Shown here: in pieces, positions 18,707 through 26,725 of the stretch
Layout of the letters: every line of letters starts with the position of its first letter
Numbering within the stretch: position 1 is the first letter of the stretch
From: Candidatus Omnitrophota bacterium
GTDB taxonomy: Bacteria > Omnitrophota > Gorgyraeia > Zapsychrales > Zapsychraceae
Length of the DNA stretch: 64,000 bases
Reading direction: 5' to 3'
Assembly: GCA_020632495.1 (NCBI GenBank)
Contig: JACKFL010000005.1
Coordinates: 1,488,001-1,552,000, forward strand
The notes under the pieces: generated by a model
Database searches by the model: none
Seen by the model: the letters and a program-made list of their open reading frames with translations, nothing else
What the model was told of the DNA's origin: nothing
Made by a program: the position numbers and the translations under genes

Positions 18707-19424
18707 AGGCCCTGACGATATCAATCTGAAGTGTCTCGGTGCCGGTCTGATCGTCCTCGGCGTCTATCTCTTTTCCAAATATCTCCAAGACAGTGAGCTC
18801 GTTCGGCAGTTTTTTGAGAATATCCGCAGCCTCGGCTGGTGGGCCCCGGTACTCTACGTGGTGCTTTATATCGTCATGTCGGGGGTTATTTTGCCGTCGG
18901 CCGTCTTTAAGGTATTTGCCGGAACGGTCTTCGGCGTCTTCCAAGGCGTGCTGGTGGCTTCGCTGGCGGCCTGCATTTCCTCATATATCAAGTTTCTCCT
19001 CGCCCGATATTTTTTTCGGGATACGATCAATAAGAAAATTCAGGCAAACCCGAAATGGAAGCGTTTGGATCTCCTTATCGAGAAGGAAGGCTGGAAGATT
19101 CTGATGCTGCTGCGTAATATTCCGGTCGGCAACGCGCTGTTTCTGAATTATGTCTGCGGGGTCACCAAGATGCCGTCACGGGATTTTGTGGTTGCCTCTT
19201 TTGTGGGGCGGTTGCCGCAGACGTTCGTTTACGTTTACCTCGGTTACCTGGTGGGTTACACCTCGGGTATCGACGGGACCAATCCCACCCGCGTCACTTT
19301 TGAGTGGATCTTGTTGTGGATGGGATTGCTGGCCACGGTCGGTGTGACTTACTACGTCGTATACATTTCCAAGAAGCTCCTCGAGGATGCGGTCCCCGAG
19401 GCGGGCTTGACCCTCGAACCATAA
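18675..19424 (+). CDS. VTT-domain (TVP38/TMEM64, DedA-like) membrane protein
   Basis: 249 aa with about five hydrophobic segments. The VTT core is clear: SGVILPSAVFKVFAGTVFG early, then LLRNIPVGNALFLNYVCGV and ASFVGRLPQTFVYVYLGYLVG. Family members are inner-membrane proteins linked to lipid scrambling or polyprenyl-phosphate recycling. ATG 18675 was chosen because translation from the in-frame upstream ATG at 18507 would run far into the preceding gene and has no family similarity. A second VTT gene lies at 33908 in the photolyase operon. Confidence 0.8.
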   Translation: MTAGKLIARLRGPDDINLKCLGAGLIVLGVYLFSKYLQDSELVRQFFENIRSLGWWAPVLYVVLYIVMSGVILPSAVFKVFAGTVFGVFQGVLVASLAACISSYIKFLLARYFFRDTINKKIQANPKWKRLDLLIEKEGWKILMLLRNIPVGNALFLNYVCGVTKMPSRDFVVASFVGRLPQTFVYVYLGYLVGYTSGIDGTNPTRVTFEWILLWMGLLATVGVTYYVVYISKKLLEDAVPEAGLTLEP

Positions 19425-19440
19425 CCAACGGACATCCATT

Positions 19441-20118
19441 ATGAAATCTTTTATCCCGGTGATTGTATTGGGCCTGGCATTGGCCGGCGCGGGGCCGGTT
19501 GCCGCCGAAATCCAAAATTACGACTATCAGACGCAGAATCCGCGGACGCGGGAAGACATCAACGCCTATACCGTCAAGATTGAGAAGCTGCCCGACGGCC
19601 GGCGGAAGTATTCGCGGACCATTGTCGGTGATGATGAAGAGGTGGACAAGTACGAGGACTTTATTCTGGACGAGAACTTCGACACCGTGGAATGGACCAC
19701 CAAAGGCGGTGACGGCAGTACGAGTTACACGGGAAAAAAGAACGGACGGACCATTATCCTTAAAGGGACACTGGATGGGGAGCCGCTGGAAAAGACGATC
19801 GAGTTGGAAGACGACCGGCCGTTCTATTTCAGTCCGAAATTTAATTTGCAGAAGATGATATTATCCGGTGAGCCCAAAACGGAATTCTGGACGCTCCGCA
19901 AGGACAAGTTGACGCCGCATTTGATGGAGGCCCAGCAGGACGGCGTCAAGCGGATGAAAATAATGGGGGAAGAGATCGAGGCGGTGGAAGTGAAATACAA
20001 TCCGACCGGTAAGTTTGCCCGTTATTACCGGCGCACTTACTACTACCGGCCTTCCGACGGATTATTTGTTTACCGCAAATCACCCACCGGGTCGGTCACG
20101 CGTCTGGTCGGGCCGTAG
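19441..20118 (+). CDS. secreted protein of unknown function
   Basis: 225 aa. A clean Sec signal peptide (KSFIPVIVLGLALAGAG, cleavage after VAA) precedes a hydrophilic, beta-strand-rich domain with alternating charged residues (KIEKLPDGRRKYSRTI, YYRRTYYYRPSDGLFVYRK). No Cys lipobox is present. The late pattern of strand-rich segments is loosely like DUF3108/LolA-type periplasmic proteins, but I do not recognise the family. It starts 16 nt after the VTT gene and ends at a strong terminator, so it is probably the last gene of that operon. Confidence 0.6.
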   Translation: MKSFIPVIVLGLALAGAGPVAAEIQNYDYQTQNPRTREDINAYTVKIEKLPDGRRKYSRTIVGDDEEVDKYEDFILDENFDTVEWTTKGGDGSTSYTGKKNGRTIILKGTLDGEPLEKTIELEDDRPFYFSPKFNLQKMILSGEPKTEFWTLRKDKLTPHLMEAQQDGVKRMKIMGEEIEAVEVKYNPTGKFARYYRRTYYYRPSDGLFVYRKSPTGSVTRLVGP

Positions 20119-20135
20119 CGTTTATTCGCATTAAT

Positions 20136-20177
20136 AAAAAAGCGCCTGCATCTTTGCGATGCCAGGCGCTTTTTTTA
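20136..20177. terminator. bidirectional intrinsic terminator
   Basis: An A-tract, a GCGCCTG...CAGGCGC stem extended inside by CATC/GATG (one bulged base), loop TTTGC, and a run of seven T. The A- and T-tracts on both sides let it stop transcription from the plus-strand secreted protein and from the minus-strand mla operon. Confidence 0.9.
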
Positions 20178-20193
20178 TGTTTCTATCCCAGGC

Positions 20194-20991
20194 TTATTCC
20201 TTGGATTTGGCCTCACGGATTTGCACGTAAAAGTTCTGCAATGCGATATAAGGGTCGATCGCGCCCACCATGACGGTTTCGTAGTCGTCGCGCTGACGGT
20301 AGGTATAGGCGTTGACCCGCCGTAAATATGACAGGCCGGTAAAGACGTCTTCCTTCTCCACGTCGAATATCCCGAACCACAAAAACGGATTGAGGGCGTA
20401 ATCCCCGATCCAGCCCAGGACGTCCCGCCCGCTGGACGGGCCCAGCAGAGGGAGGATCAGGTACGGACCGCTGCCCATGCCGTAGTAACCCAGCGTCTGC
20501 CCGAAGTCTTCCTCATATTCGCTCCATTTAAGATAGTATTCAGCCGGGTCGAACAGGCCGCTTATGCCGACCGTGGAATTGACCAGGAAGCGGCCGCCCA
20601 CTGTGGCGGCTCGAGTGAATTTGCCCTGCAACAGGTTGTTCACGAACGGCACCGGTGTCTTGGCATTCTTAAAGAAGTCGTCGACACATTCCTGAACCCG
20701 GTTGGGCAGGATAAAGTCGTAAACATCCGAAATGGGATTGAAAATGTAGCGGTAGATCTTGTCGTTAACCTTGAACATCCACCGGTTAAAGCCTTCGTAA
20801 GGGTCCTTGATTACGATGGCGGGTTCGTACGCATCCCAATCGTCATCATCCAGTTGAAAGTCGTCATCATGTTCGGTTGTGTCAACTTCCGTTGTACCGA
20901 TCGAGAAAAATTGGGCATGAGCGGGGATGGAGACGGTGGTGAGAAACAAAAAACAGATCAGAACGGCAGAGGGCCAAAACGTACGGTTCAT
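20194..20991 (-). CDS. mlaA: MlaA family outer-membrane lipid-removal protein
   Basis: 265 aa. MlaA sits in the outer membrane with a porin and extracts misplaced phospholipids from the outer leaflet. Diagnostic segments are DPYEGFNRWMFKVND and the block FGQTLGYYGMGSGPYLILP with LGPSSGRD. The N-terminus is a Sec signal ending PAHAQ with no lipobox Cys at the cleavage site, whereas enterobacterial MlaA is a lipoprotein. An acidic stretch (about residues 40-55, mostly D and E) separates the signal from the domain. It is the last gene of mlaEFDCA. Confidence 0.92.
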   Translation of the reverse strand: MNRTFWPSAVLICFLFLTTVSIPAHAQFFSIGTTEVDTTEHDDDFQLDDDDWDAYEPAIVIKDPYEGFNRWMFKVNDKIYRYIFNPISDVYDFILPNRVQECVDDFFKNAKTPVPFVNNLLQGKFTRAATVGGRFLVNSTVGISGLFDPAEYYLKWSEYEEDFGQTLGYYGMGSGPYLILPLLGPSSGRDVLGWIGDYALNPFLWFGIFDVEKEDVFTGLSYLRRVNAYTYRQRDDYETVMVGAIDPYIALQNFYVQIREAKSKE

Positions 20992-21003
20992 AGAGGCATA
21001 TCC

Positions 21004-21609
21004 TTAATTCGATAATTCGATGTTTTTGTCCCGCAGGCGTTGCAGAAGGTCCTCGAACGTGCCTTTGCTGAGGATGCTGTTGAATTGCGTGCGGTAGTTC
21101 GCCAAGAAGCTTACCGACTTTTCGACGGTAAGGTCATAGATCATCCATTGACCGTCGATTTTCGCCAGGCTGAAGTCGACGATGATTTTCTTCTCGCCGT
21201 TGACGAAATGCGTTTGCACCTTACTGCGGTCGCCCTTGACGATTTGCCTCACGAATTTGATCTCGCCGTCCTGGAAATCGTCCGACTTGCTCAAATAGAC
21301 GTCTTTCAGCATTTCGGTGAAAGTCTCGGTAAACTCACGGCGTTGTTCGGCGTTGATTTCCTTCCAGTGATAACCGAGCGCCCGCTTGGCGATTTCTTCG
21401 AAACCGAATATAGGGCCTAAGAGGTCCCACAATTTTTTGCGACGATTGGCCAATTGGTCCGGCTGCTGCAGCATAGGATCACGCAGGATTTCAAATCCCT
21501 TGCTGATGGTGGACGTCAGCAGTTGTCCCGGATCATCGGCCCGGGCAAGGACCGGTGAGGAGGTAACCAAGGCGACGGTGGTGATGGCGGCAATAATGGA
21601 TTTGTTCAT
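21004..21609 (-). CDS. mlaC: MlaC family periplasmic phospholipid carrier
   Basis: 201 aa. MlaC shuttles phospholipid between MlaA and the inner-membrane MlaFEDB complex. A signal peptide (cleavage near VLARA) precedes the typical fold: LGPIFGFEEIAKRALGYHW, then EFTETFTEMLKDVY, and strand-rich DGQWMIYDLTVEKSVSFLANYRTQF, whose start is diagnostic of the family. It lies 12 nt from mlaA and 22 nt from mlaD, in one transcription unit. Confidence 0.92.
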   Translation of the reverse strand: MNKSIIAAITTVALVTSSPVLARADDPGQLLTSTISKGFEILRDPMLQQPDQLANRRKKLWDLLGPIFGFEEIAKRALGYHWKEINAEQRREFTETFTEMLKDVYLSKSDDFQDGEIKFVRQIVKGDRSKVQTHFVNGEKKIIVDFSLAKIDGQWMIYDLTVEKSVSFLANYRTQFNSILSKGTFEDLLQRLRDKNIELSN

Positions 21610-21631
21610 AGATCCTTCCTTTACTGCAGGG

Positions 21632-22069
21632 TTATTCGTCCACGGCCAGGTTCTTTATGACCAGCATTAAATCGAATGGGGGTTCGGTGTCGAAAATCTC
21701 GTCTCCACCTTCAAGTATAACATCTGAAGCGCCGGGAAGCAGCTCTATGAACTGAGCCCCTAACAGGCCCTGTGTGCGGATCGAGGCAATGGCATCGTCC
21801 TGGACCTTGACGCCCTTATTGATATTGAGGGTGACGACCGCCTGGCTGTCTTTCAGTTTAATGTCCGCGACCTTGCCGACCGGCACACCCGCGATTTCGA
21901 CATTGGTGTCTTTCTTGAGTCCGGTGACCGTGGAAAACGTAGCGGTGAGCTGGTATTCATCCTGACTGAAAAAGTCGACGTGCCCGAGATTTACGGAGAT
22001 ATAGACCATGGCCAGAATGCCGGCGACCATGAATAGTCCTACGATAATCTCGATGATGCTCTTTTTCAT
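21632..22069 (-). CDS. mlaD: MlaD family MCE-domain protein
   Basis: 145 aa, close to the usual length. One N-terminal transmembrane helix (IVGLFMVAGILAMVYISVNL) is followed by a single MCE domain (FSTVTGLKKDTNVEIAGVP, VGKVADIKL, TQGLLGAQFIELLPG). MlaD forms a hexameric ring on the MlaFE transporter and guides lipid across the periplasm. A purine-rich AAAGGTGG lies upstream of ATG 22069. Confidence 0.92.
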   Translation of the reverse strand: MKKSIIEIIVGLFMVAGILAMVYISVNLGHVDFFSQDEYQLTATFSTVTGLKKDTNVEIAGVPVGKVADIKLKDSQAVVTLNINKGVKVQDDAIASIRTQGLLGAQFIELLPGASDVILEGGDEIFDTEPPFDLMLVIKNLAVDE

Positions 22070-22121
22070 ATTTGTCCACCTTTCGCTATTCTATCGGAGA
22101 AGTAATGCATAATCCACCAGC

Positions 22122-22850
22122 TTATTCGATTTCTCCCCTGAGAAACTTTCGCACGACCGGGTTTTCCGAATTCTGGATTTCCTCCGCGGTGCCGATGGCC
22201 ACGATCTTTCCCTCGTGCAACATCGCGACCCGGTCGACGACCTTGAAGATGCCGGGGATGTCGTGGCTGATGATAAAGCTGGTCAGGTTGTCGGTATTGC
22301 GGAGATTCTGGATCATATTATAAATCGAATTGGATATAACCGGATCCAAACCGGTTGTCGGCTCATCAAAAAGGATGACCTCCGGGTTCATGACCATGCA
22401 ACGGGCTACGGCGACCCGTTTGCGCATGCCGCCGCTGATCTGGGCGGGATAGTTATCAGCTGCTTCCTCCAGGTCGACATTGGCCAGCTCTCGTCTGACG
22501 ATCTTGTCGATTTCCGCCGCCGAGTGCTTGGTCTTTTCCTGCAGGGGAAAAGCGACGTTTTCGTAGACGGTCAGCGAGTCGAAAAGGGCGCCGAACTGAA
22601 AAACGATCCCAAACCGGTCCTTGAGGGACTTGAGCTGGCGGCCGCGCATTTGGCCGATGTCTTCGCCGTCGACCAGTACCTGGCCCTTATCTGGTTTCAT
22701 TAATCCGATGAGATGTTTCAGCAGGACGGACTTCCCCTTGCCCGAGGCGCCGATCAGCGCGAAGCTTTCCCCGCGGTTGACCGTAAGGCTGACGCCTCTG
22801 AGGACGTGATTTTCGCCGAATTTTTTGTGCAAGTCGATGATTTGAATCAT
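22122..22850 (-). CDS. mlaF: MlaF family ABC transporter ATPase
   Basis: 242 aa. Walker A GASGKGKSVLLKHL, signature ISGGMRKRVAVAR, Walker B EVILFDEPTTGLDP and the switch His in SFIISHDIPG are intact. It powers phospholipid transport by the MlaFEDB complex. The order mlaE-mlaF-mlaD-mlaC-mlaA matches other diderms, except that no STAS-domain mlaB gene is present in the unit. Confidence 0.93.
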   Translation of the reverse strand: MIQIIDLHKKFGENHVLRGVSLTVNRGESFALIGASGKGKSVLLKHLIGLMKPDKGQVLVDGEDIGQMRGRQLKSLKDRFGIVFQFGALFDSLTVYENVAFPLQEKTKHSAAEIDKIVRRELANVDLEEAADNYPAQISGGMRKRVAVARCMVMNPEVILFDEPTTGLDPVISNSIYNMIQNLRNTDNLTSFIISHDIPGIFKVVDRVAMLHEGKIVAIGTAEEIQNSENPVVRKFLRGEIE

Positions 22851-22857
22851 GTGTGTG

Positions 22858-23652
22858 TCAGAATAACATTACTGAAGTGATATAGTAGTCCAGCACCAGA
22901 ACCAGGACCGAGCAGAGGACCACCGCGTCGGTGGTGGCCCGGCTGACGCCTTCCGCGCCGAAATTTCCGCCCACGCCGGCATAAAATCCTTTGTAACAGC
23001 AAATCCAGGTGACCAGCAGCCCGAAGCTGACGGACTTGTAGAGGCCCAGTTTCAGGTCCAGCATCAGGATGGATTCAGCCATCGCGCCGTAAAACAGGCC
23101 GCTGGAAAGTCCGGTGAGTTTGACCGCCACCAGGTAGCCGCCCCAGATGCCGGCGACGATAAAGAACGCGGTCAGCACGGGAAAGACGAGAATGCCGGCG
23201 ATCAAATTGGGATTGATCAGATACTTGTACGGGTTCAATCCCATGGCATCCAGCGCATCGACCTGTTCGGACATGCGCATGATGCCGATTTCCGCGGTCA
23301 GAGCCGATCCGGCCCGGCCGACGATCATCAGCGCGGTAATGACCGGTCCGATCTCTCTGATAAGTGACAGGGCGAGGATGGATCCCAGCTTCGCCTCGGC
23401 TCCGAACAGGATTAAGACGTGGTAACTTTGCAGCGACAAGACCATCCCGGTAAACGATCCGGTCAGGACGATGACCAGAATCGTTTTGACGCCGATGAAG
23501 TGCATCTGTTTGATGATGCGCTTAAGAAGCAGGGGAGGCGACAACAGGAAAAAAAGGGATGTGATTAAAAAACAACCCATTCTTCCCATTTCGCGTATCA
23601 CAGCGATCGTATTTCGGCCGGTGATTTGAAGGGGATTGGTACAATTGTCCAT
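22858..23652 (-). CDS. mlaE: MlaE family permease
   Basis: 264 aa integral inner-membrane permease of the Mla ABC transporter. The family signature is present: LIREIGPVITALMIVGRAG, then SALTAEIGIMRMSEQVDAL and AMGLNPYKYLINPN. Five to six hydrophobic segments are visible. It is the first gene of the operon, 7 nt before mlaF. ATG 23652 is the first start downstream of a strong promoter. Confidence 0.93.
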   Translation of the reverse strand: MDNCTNPLQITGRNTIAVIREMGRMGCFLITSLFFLLSPPLLLKRIIKQMHFIGVKTILVIVLTGSFTGMVLSLQSYHVLILFGAEAKLGSILALSLIREIGPVITALMIVGRAGSALTAEIGIMRMSEQVDALDAMGLNPYKYLINPNLIAGILVFPVLTAFFIVAGIWGGYLVAVKLTGLSSGLFYGAMAESILMLDLKLGLYKSVSFGLLVTWICCYKGFYAGVGGNFGAEGVSRATTDAVVLCSVLVLVLDYYITSVMLF

Positions 23653-23679
23653 ATTGAAGATGTAATTTACGTTAATCCT

Positions 23680-23707
23680 ATTATAATGGGATTCAGACTA
23701 TTGTAAA
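23680..23707 (-). promoter_or_regulatory. promoter of the mla operon
   Basis: Minus strand TTTACA (23707-23702), 16-nt spacer, perfect TATAAT (23685-23680). Predicted transcription start is about 20 nt before the mlaE ATG. The -10 lies in ATTATAAT, which also reads TATAAT on the plus strand. Confidence 0.65.
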
Positions 23708-23737
23708 TGTGTAACTGTAATTTTCAACCCGAATAAA

Positions 23738-24886
23738 ATGAAATTTCTCGCCGAAAAGACTGTGTTGCGGGACGTGTTCGTTATCGCGGCGGTGTCATTG
23801 TTGGGACTGGTTCTGGTCCTGGGGATAGTCGACCTGACGGCCTACACCGTCTTCGGTGTCCGTGCCCCGGGGCACGATGCGCAGCGGTTTTTTGCGCCTC
23901 ATCCGAGGCTCGGTACGTTTCACCGGCCGGGGGCCCGCGGGTTTTGGCACCGGTACCGCGACGCCACCCGGTATTGGGTGGAAATCAATAAGCACGGATT
24001 TGCGGACCGCGAGCGGAAGGTGGCCAAGACCCGTCCGCGGCTGGCCTTGCTGGGCGATTCGACCGCCGAGTTTTGGGAGGCTCCGCCCGAAGCCCGGGGG
24101 CACGAGGTGTTGGCCGAAAAGCTCGGGAAGGATTGGGAGGTCCTGAATTTCGGGGTCAGGGGGTATGGCCTCGATCAACTCTATGTGCTGTTCACCGAGG
24201 AGGTGGCACCATTCCGTCCGGACATCGTCCTGCTGCATGTCTGCATCAATGATGTGTGGGACAATCTCCGGCAGTCCGGCAAACCGTATTTCGTGCTCGA
24301 TCCCGCCTCTGCCGACGGCATTCGGTTGGAAGGTGTACCGGTCCCGGCCGCTGAAGATGCCGGCCGCCGGTCGGGATGGCGCTGGTGGTTATGGGAACAC
24401 TCCTATTCACTGCGTCGGCTCGGCCTGATCCGTCACCCGGATCTCAAGGCTTTCTATCCGTTGGAGGAACACTTTGAGTTGCGCCCGTTCAAAATGAACT
24501 ATAATTCGGAAGACGTCCGCGCCCTATCGCTGACAGATAAAATCCTGAGCCGCCTGGTCAAAACGCTCACGGCAGCGGGGGCAAAGGTCCTGATTGTTGA
24601 GATGCCGTACCGGCCGGTGCTCACGGAGGAGGGGCGGGAGCGGCTCCGTAAAGTTTACGGCGATCAGTTCGCGTTTGATAAATGGTCCGCCGCCCTCGCC
24701 CGGATCGCGGAAGAAAACGGTGTTCCGATCCTGTCGCTGCCTCAGGTCATCCGAGATGAAAAGGTTCCGGTTGACGAGATTTACCATCCCGAAGACCAGC
24801 TTCATATCAATGCGCGGGGAATCGGGGTTTATGCCGACGCCGTCGTGCGCCGTTTGAGGGCATTGGGCTGGCTGAGCGCGGAGTAG
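23738..24886 (+). CDS. SGNH/GDSL-type hydrolase, membrane-anchored
   Basis: 382 aa with an N-terminal hydrophobic helix (residues about 13-33). SGNH blocks: LLGDSTAEF (nucleophile Ser), NFGVRGYGLDQ (Gly), HVCINDVWDN (Asn) and DQLHINARG (catalytic Asp/His pair). This is the full catalytic set, cleaner than in its paralogue at 816. Likely an esterase or transacylase facing the periplasm; substrate unknown. It is divergent from mlaE with an 85-nt gap. A purine-poor leader gives no good Shine-Dalgarno, so the start is by signal-anchor position. Confidence 0.85.
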   Translation: MKFLAEKTVLRDVFVIAAVSLLGLVLVLGIVDLTAYTVFGVRAPGHDAQRFFAPHPRLGTFHRPGARGFWHRYRDATRYWVEINKHGFADRERKVAKTRPRLALLGDSTAEFWEAPPEARGHEVLAEKLGKDWEVLNFGVRGYGLDQLYVLFTEEVAPFRPDIVLLHVCINDVWDNLRQSGKPYFVLDPASADGIRLEGVPVPAAEDAGRRSGWRWWLWEHSYSLRRLGLIRHPDLKAFYPLEEHFELRPFKMNYNSEDVRALSLTDKILSRLVKTLTAAGAKVLIVEMPYRPVLTEEGRERLRKVYGDQFAFDKWSAALARIAEENGVPILSLPQVIRDEKVPVDEIYHPEDQLHINARGIGVYADAVVRRLRALGWLSAE

Positions 24887-24908
24887 GGACCGGGCGCGAC
24901 TTGTGCTC

Positions 24909-24936
24909 TTGTCATCCGATCCTGTTATGCTATAAT
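24909..24936 (+). promoter_or_regulatory. sigma70-type promoter of the secreted protein gene
   Basis: TTGTCA (24909-24914), 16-nt spacer, perfect TATAAT (24931-24936), with a leader of about 28 nt to ATG 24971. One mismatch in the -35, none in the -10. Confidence 0.65.
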
Positions 24937-24970
24937 TGGCTCGTAACCTCAAACCTGTACGGCGATTTCA

Positions 24971-25735
24971 ATGATTCGAATCCTTTCACTGACATCCTTG
25001 GTGTTCCTGTTGGGCGTGGCTCCCGTCCTGGCCCAGAATTCCGCGGCCCCGGCCCCGTCGCCGTCGCTCACCTGTCTTACCCCGGAGCTGGAACAGGCGC
25101 TGACCGTTCACCGTGACCTCAAAGGCATTCCGCTCTACGCGGTCCCCGAGGTATCCGAAGACCACATCAATCATATCTCCTATCTGTTCAACCGTATGCT
25201 CGTACGGGATGACCAGCTGGACGGCAAAATCCGCAGCGCGATCAAGCAGGCCAAGATCGTACTTATGATCTTCGAGGACGGTGAGGACTTGGAAGAATTC
25301 GAGTATCAGATTTTCAATGATGTGAAGGGCTGTCAGCCAGTGCCGATCATCGCCATTGAGGTCCACTATTTGGGGTCCCTGGCCGAACAGCACGGGATGG
25401 TCGACGAATCTTTTGCCGACGTCGCCGAAACGATTTATTACGCGGGGATCAGGCAGGCGTATCCGGGATGGGCGCAGCGTTTAACCCGGGCGCAACGGTC
25501 TGCCTATGCCGACGGGCGTTTCAATCCGCATAACGCCCGGGATGCGGAACCCCGCAGCGAGTGGACGGCCATATACCTAACGATCGGTTTGGAAGTGTAC
25601 TACGGATTGTGGCAAGGAAAAGAAATGGTCCGCAACGGCGAGTACCTTTTTAAGACCCGCGAGGAATTGCAGGAGAATGATCCCGCTTTGTTCGAACTGA
25701 TCGAGGAAATTTTTCCCAACATCCTCTACCTATAA
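24971..25735 (+). CDS. secreted protein of unknown function
   Basis: 254 aa. Signal peptide LSLTSLVFLLGVAPVLAQ, then a Pro/Ala linker and a compact domain with two Cys (LTCLTPEL and KGCQPVP) that could form a disulfide in the periplasm. Segments such as VPEVSEDHINHISYLFNRML, SEWTAIYLTIGLEVYYGLW and a C-terminal TREELQENDPALFEL recall the layout of some metallopeptidase-like proteins, but no HExxH is present, so I make no enzymatic claim. It is monocistronic by position and has its own promoter. Confidence 0.6.
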   Translation: MIRILSLTSLVFLLGVAPVLAQNSAAPAPSPSLTCLTPELEQALTVHRDLKGIPLYAVPEVSEDHINHISYLFNRMLVRDDQLDGKIRSAIKQAKIVLMIFEDGEDLEEFEYQIFNDVKGCQPVPIIAIEVHYLGSLAEQHGMVDESFADVAETIYYAGIRQAYPGWAQRLTRAQRSAYADGRFNPHNARDAEPRSEWTAIYLTIGLEVYYGLWQGKEMVRNGEYLFKTREELQENDPALFELIEEIFPNILYL

Positions 25736-25840
25736 CACCTCCCGCCGCGCCATTGAACCATATCATAACGTCCCTTGTTCTAGTACGCACGATGTATCGG
25801 ATGATTTCCCCGTTTATGTGAACCGCCTGAATTCGGCACT

Positions 25841-26560
25841 ATGACTACGAAAACCATCAGCATTATTATTCCGGCACTCAACGAAGCGGAATGTCTTCCC
25901 GGAGTTCTTCAGGCGCTGAGAGACCGGTCGGCGTTCGCCGTCCGCCACGAGATTATCGTTGTCGACGGCGGATCGACCGACGGGACCGGTGAAGTGGCCC
26001 GGGAGGCCGGGGCCGAGGTGATTTTTTGTCCGGACGCCCCCCGCGGCAGGGCGTTTCTTTTGAATCGCGGGGCGGCCCGCGCGACCGGCGATATATTCCT
26101 TTTTCTGGACGCCGACTCCCTGGTGCCTGAGCGCTGGGATGCCGAACTCCTGACGGCGCTTCGCCTGCCCGGCTGCGTGGGGGGCGCCTTTGAGTTCAAG
26201 TTGCATGGACGGGAATTCGGCCTGCGGGTGGTGGAATTCATCAACCGCTTGCGGTACCGGATATGGCCTTGGTACTACGGTGACCAGGGGATCTTCGTCC
26301 GCCGAGACATTTTTGAGGAGGCGGGCGGCTACCCGGAAGTCAGGCTCATGGAGGCCTCCGATTTCTGCCGAAAAGTCGAGCGCCGGGGCGAATTGGCTCT
26401 GGTCCATCAGGACATGCTGACCTCGGCCCGCCGGTTCCTGGACCGGGGCATATACCGTGTGCTGGGTTTTGACATCCGTATGTGGTGGCGCAACCTCACC
26501 GGACGCGATGTGGAGCAGTTTGCCCGGCAATACTGGAGTACCCATCAGCCCCCGCAGTAA
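25841..26560 (+). CDS. GT2-family glycosyltransferase (TIGR04283-like)
   Basis: 239 aa. GT-A fold family 2 features: SIIIPALNEAECLP, IVVDGGSTDGTGEVAREAG, LNRGAARATGDIFLFLDAD (DxD-type metal site) and YYGDQGIFVRRDIFEEAGGYP. This matches the short single-domain GT2 group often annotated TIGR04283, which acts on lipid or carotenoid-type acceptors. There is no transmembrane anchor. It is flanked by gaps of over 100 nt on both sides, so it is probably transcribed alone. Confidence 0.8.
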   Translation: MTTKTISIIIPALNEAECLPGVLQALRDRSAFAVRHEIIVVDGGSTDGTGEVAREAGAEVIFCPDAPRGRAFLLNRGAARATGDIFLFLDADSLVPERWDAELLTALRLPGCVGGAFEFKLHGREFGLRVVEFINRLRYRIWPWYYGDQGIFVRRDIFEEAGGYPEVRLMEASDFCRKVERRGELALVHQDMLTSARRFLDRGIYRVLGFDIRMWWRNLTGRDVEQFARQYWSTHQPPQ

Positions 26561-26577
26561 CGGCAACGGATTCAGCC

Positions 26578-26618
26578 GGAGCCCCGGGTCCCTCGGAATC
26601 CCGGAGGCCGCGGGCTCC
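26578..26618 (+). terminator. GC-rich hairpin after the GT2 gene
   Basis: GGAGCCC (26578-26584) pairs with GGGCTCC (26612-26618), with an inner CGGG/CCCG stem. It lies 17 nt after the stop but lacks a T-tract, so intrinsic termination is uncertain. Confidence 0.35.
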
Positions 26619-26661
26619 TGATCAGGCGGAAGTGAGATACTCACAGCCTCCGCAGAAAATG

Positions 26662-26690
26662 TTGTTATTTTCGATCCGAAAGTGTAAAAT
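26662..26690 (+). promoter_or_regulatory. promoter of the STI1-repeat secreted protein
   Basis: TTGTTA (26662-26667), 17-nt spacer, TAAAAT (26685-26690), leader of about 29 nt to ATG 26726, which has GGGG-A-rich sequence just before it. Confidence 0.55.
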
Positions 26691-26725
26691 GGGGTCTCTA
26701 TCAACCACTATCCACGGGGGAAAAA

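Noticed and set aside
24971..25735. Metallopeptidase call for the secreted protein
   Set aside because: No HExxH or other zinc-binding motif is present despite a similar overall layout.
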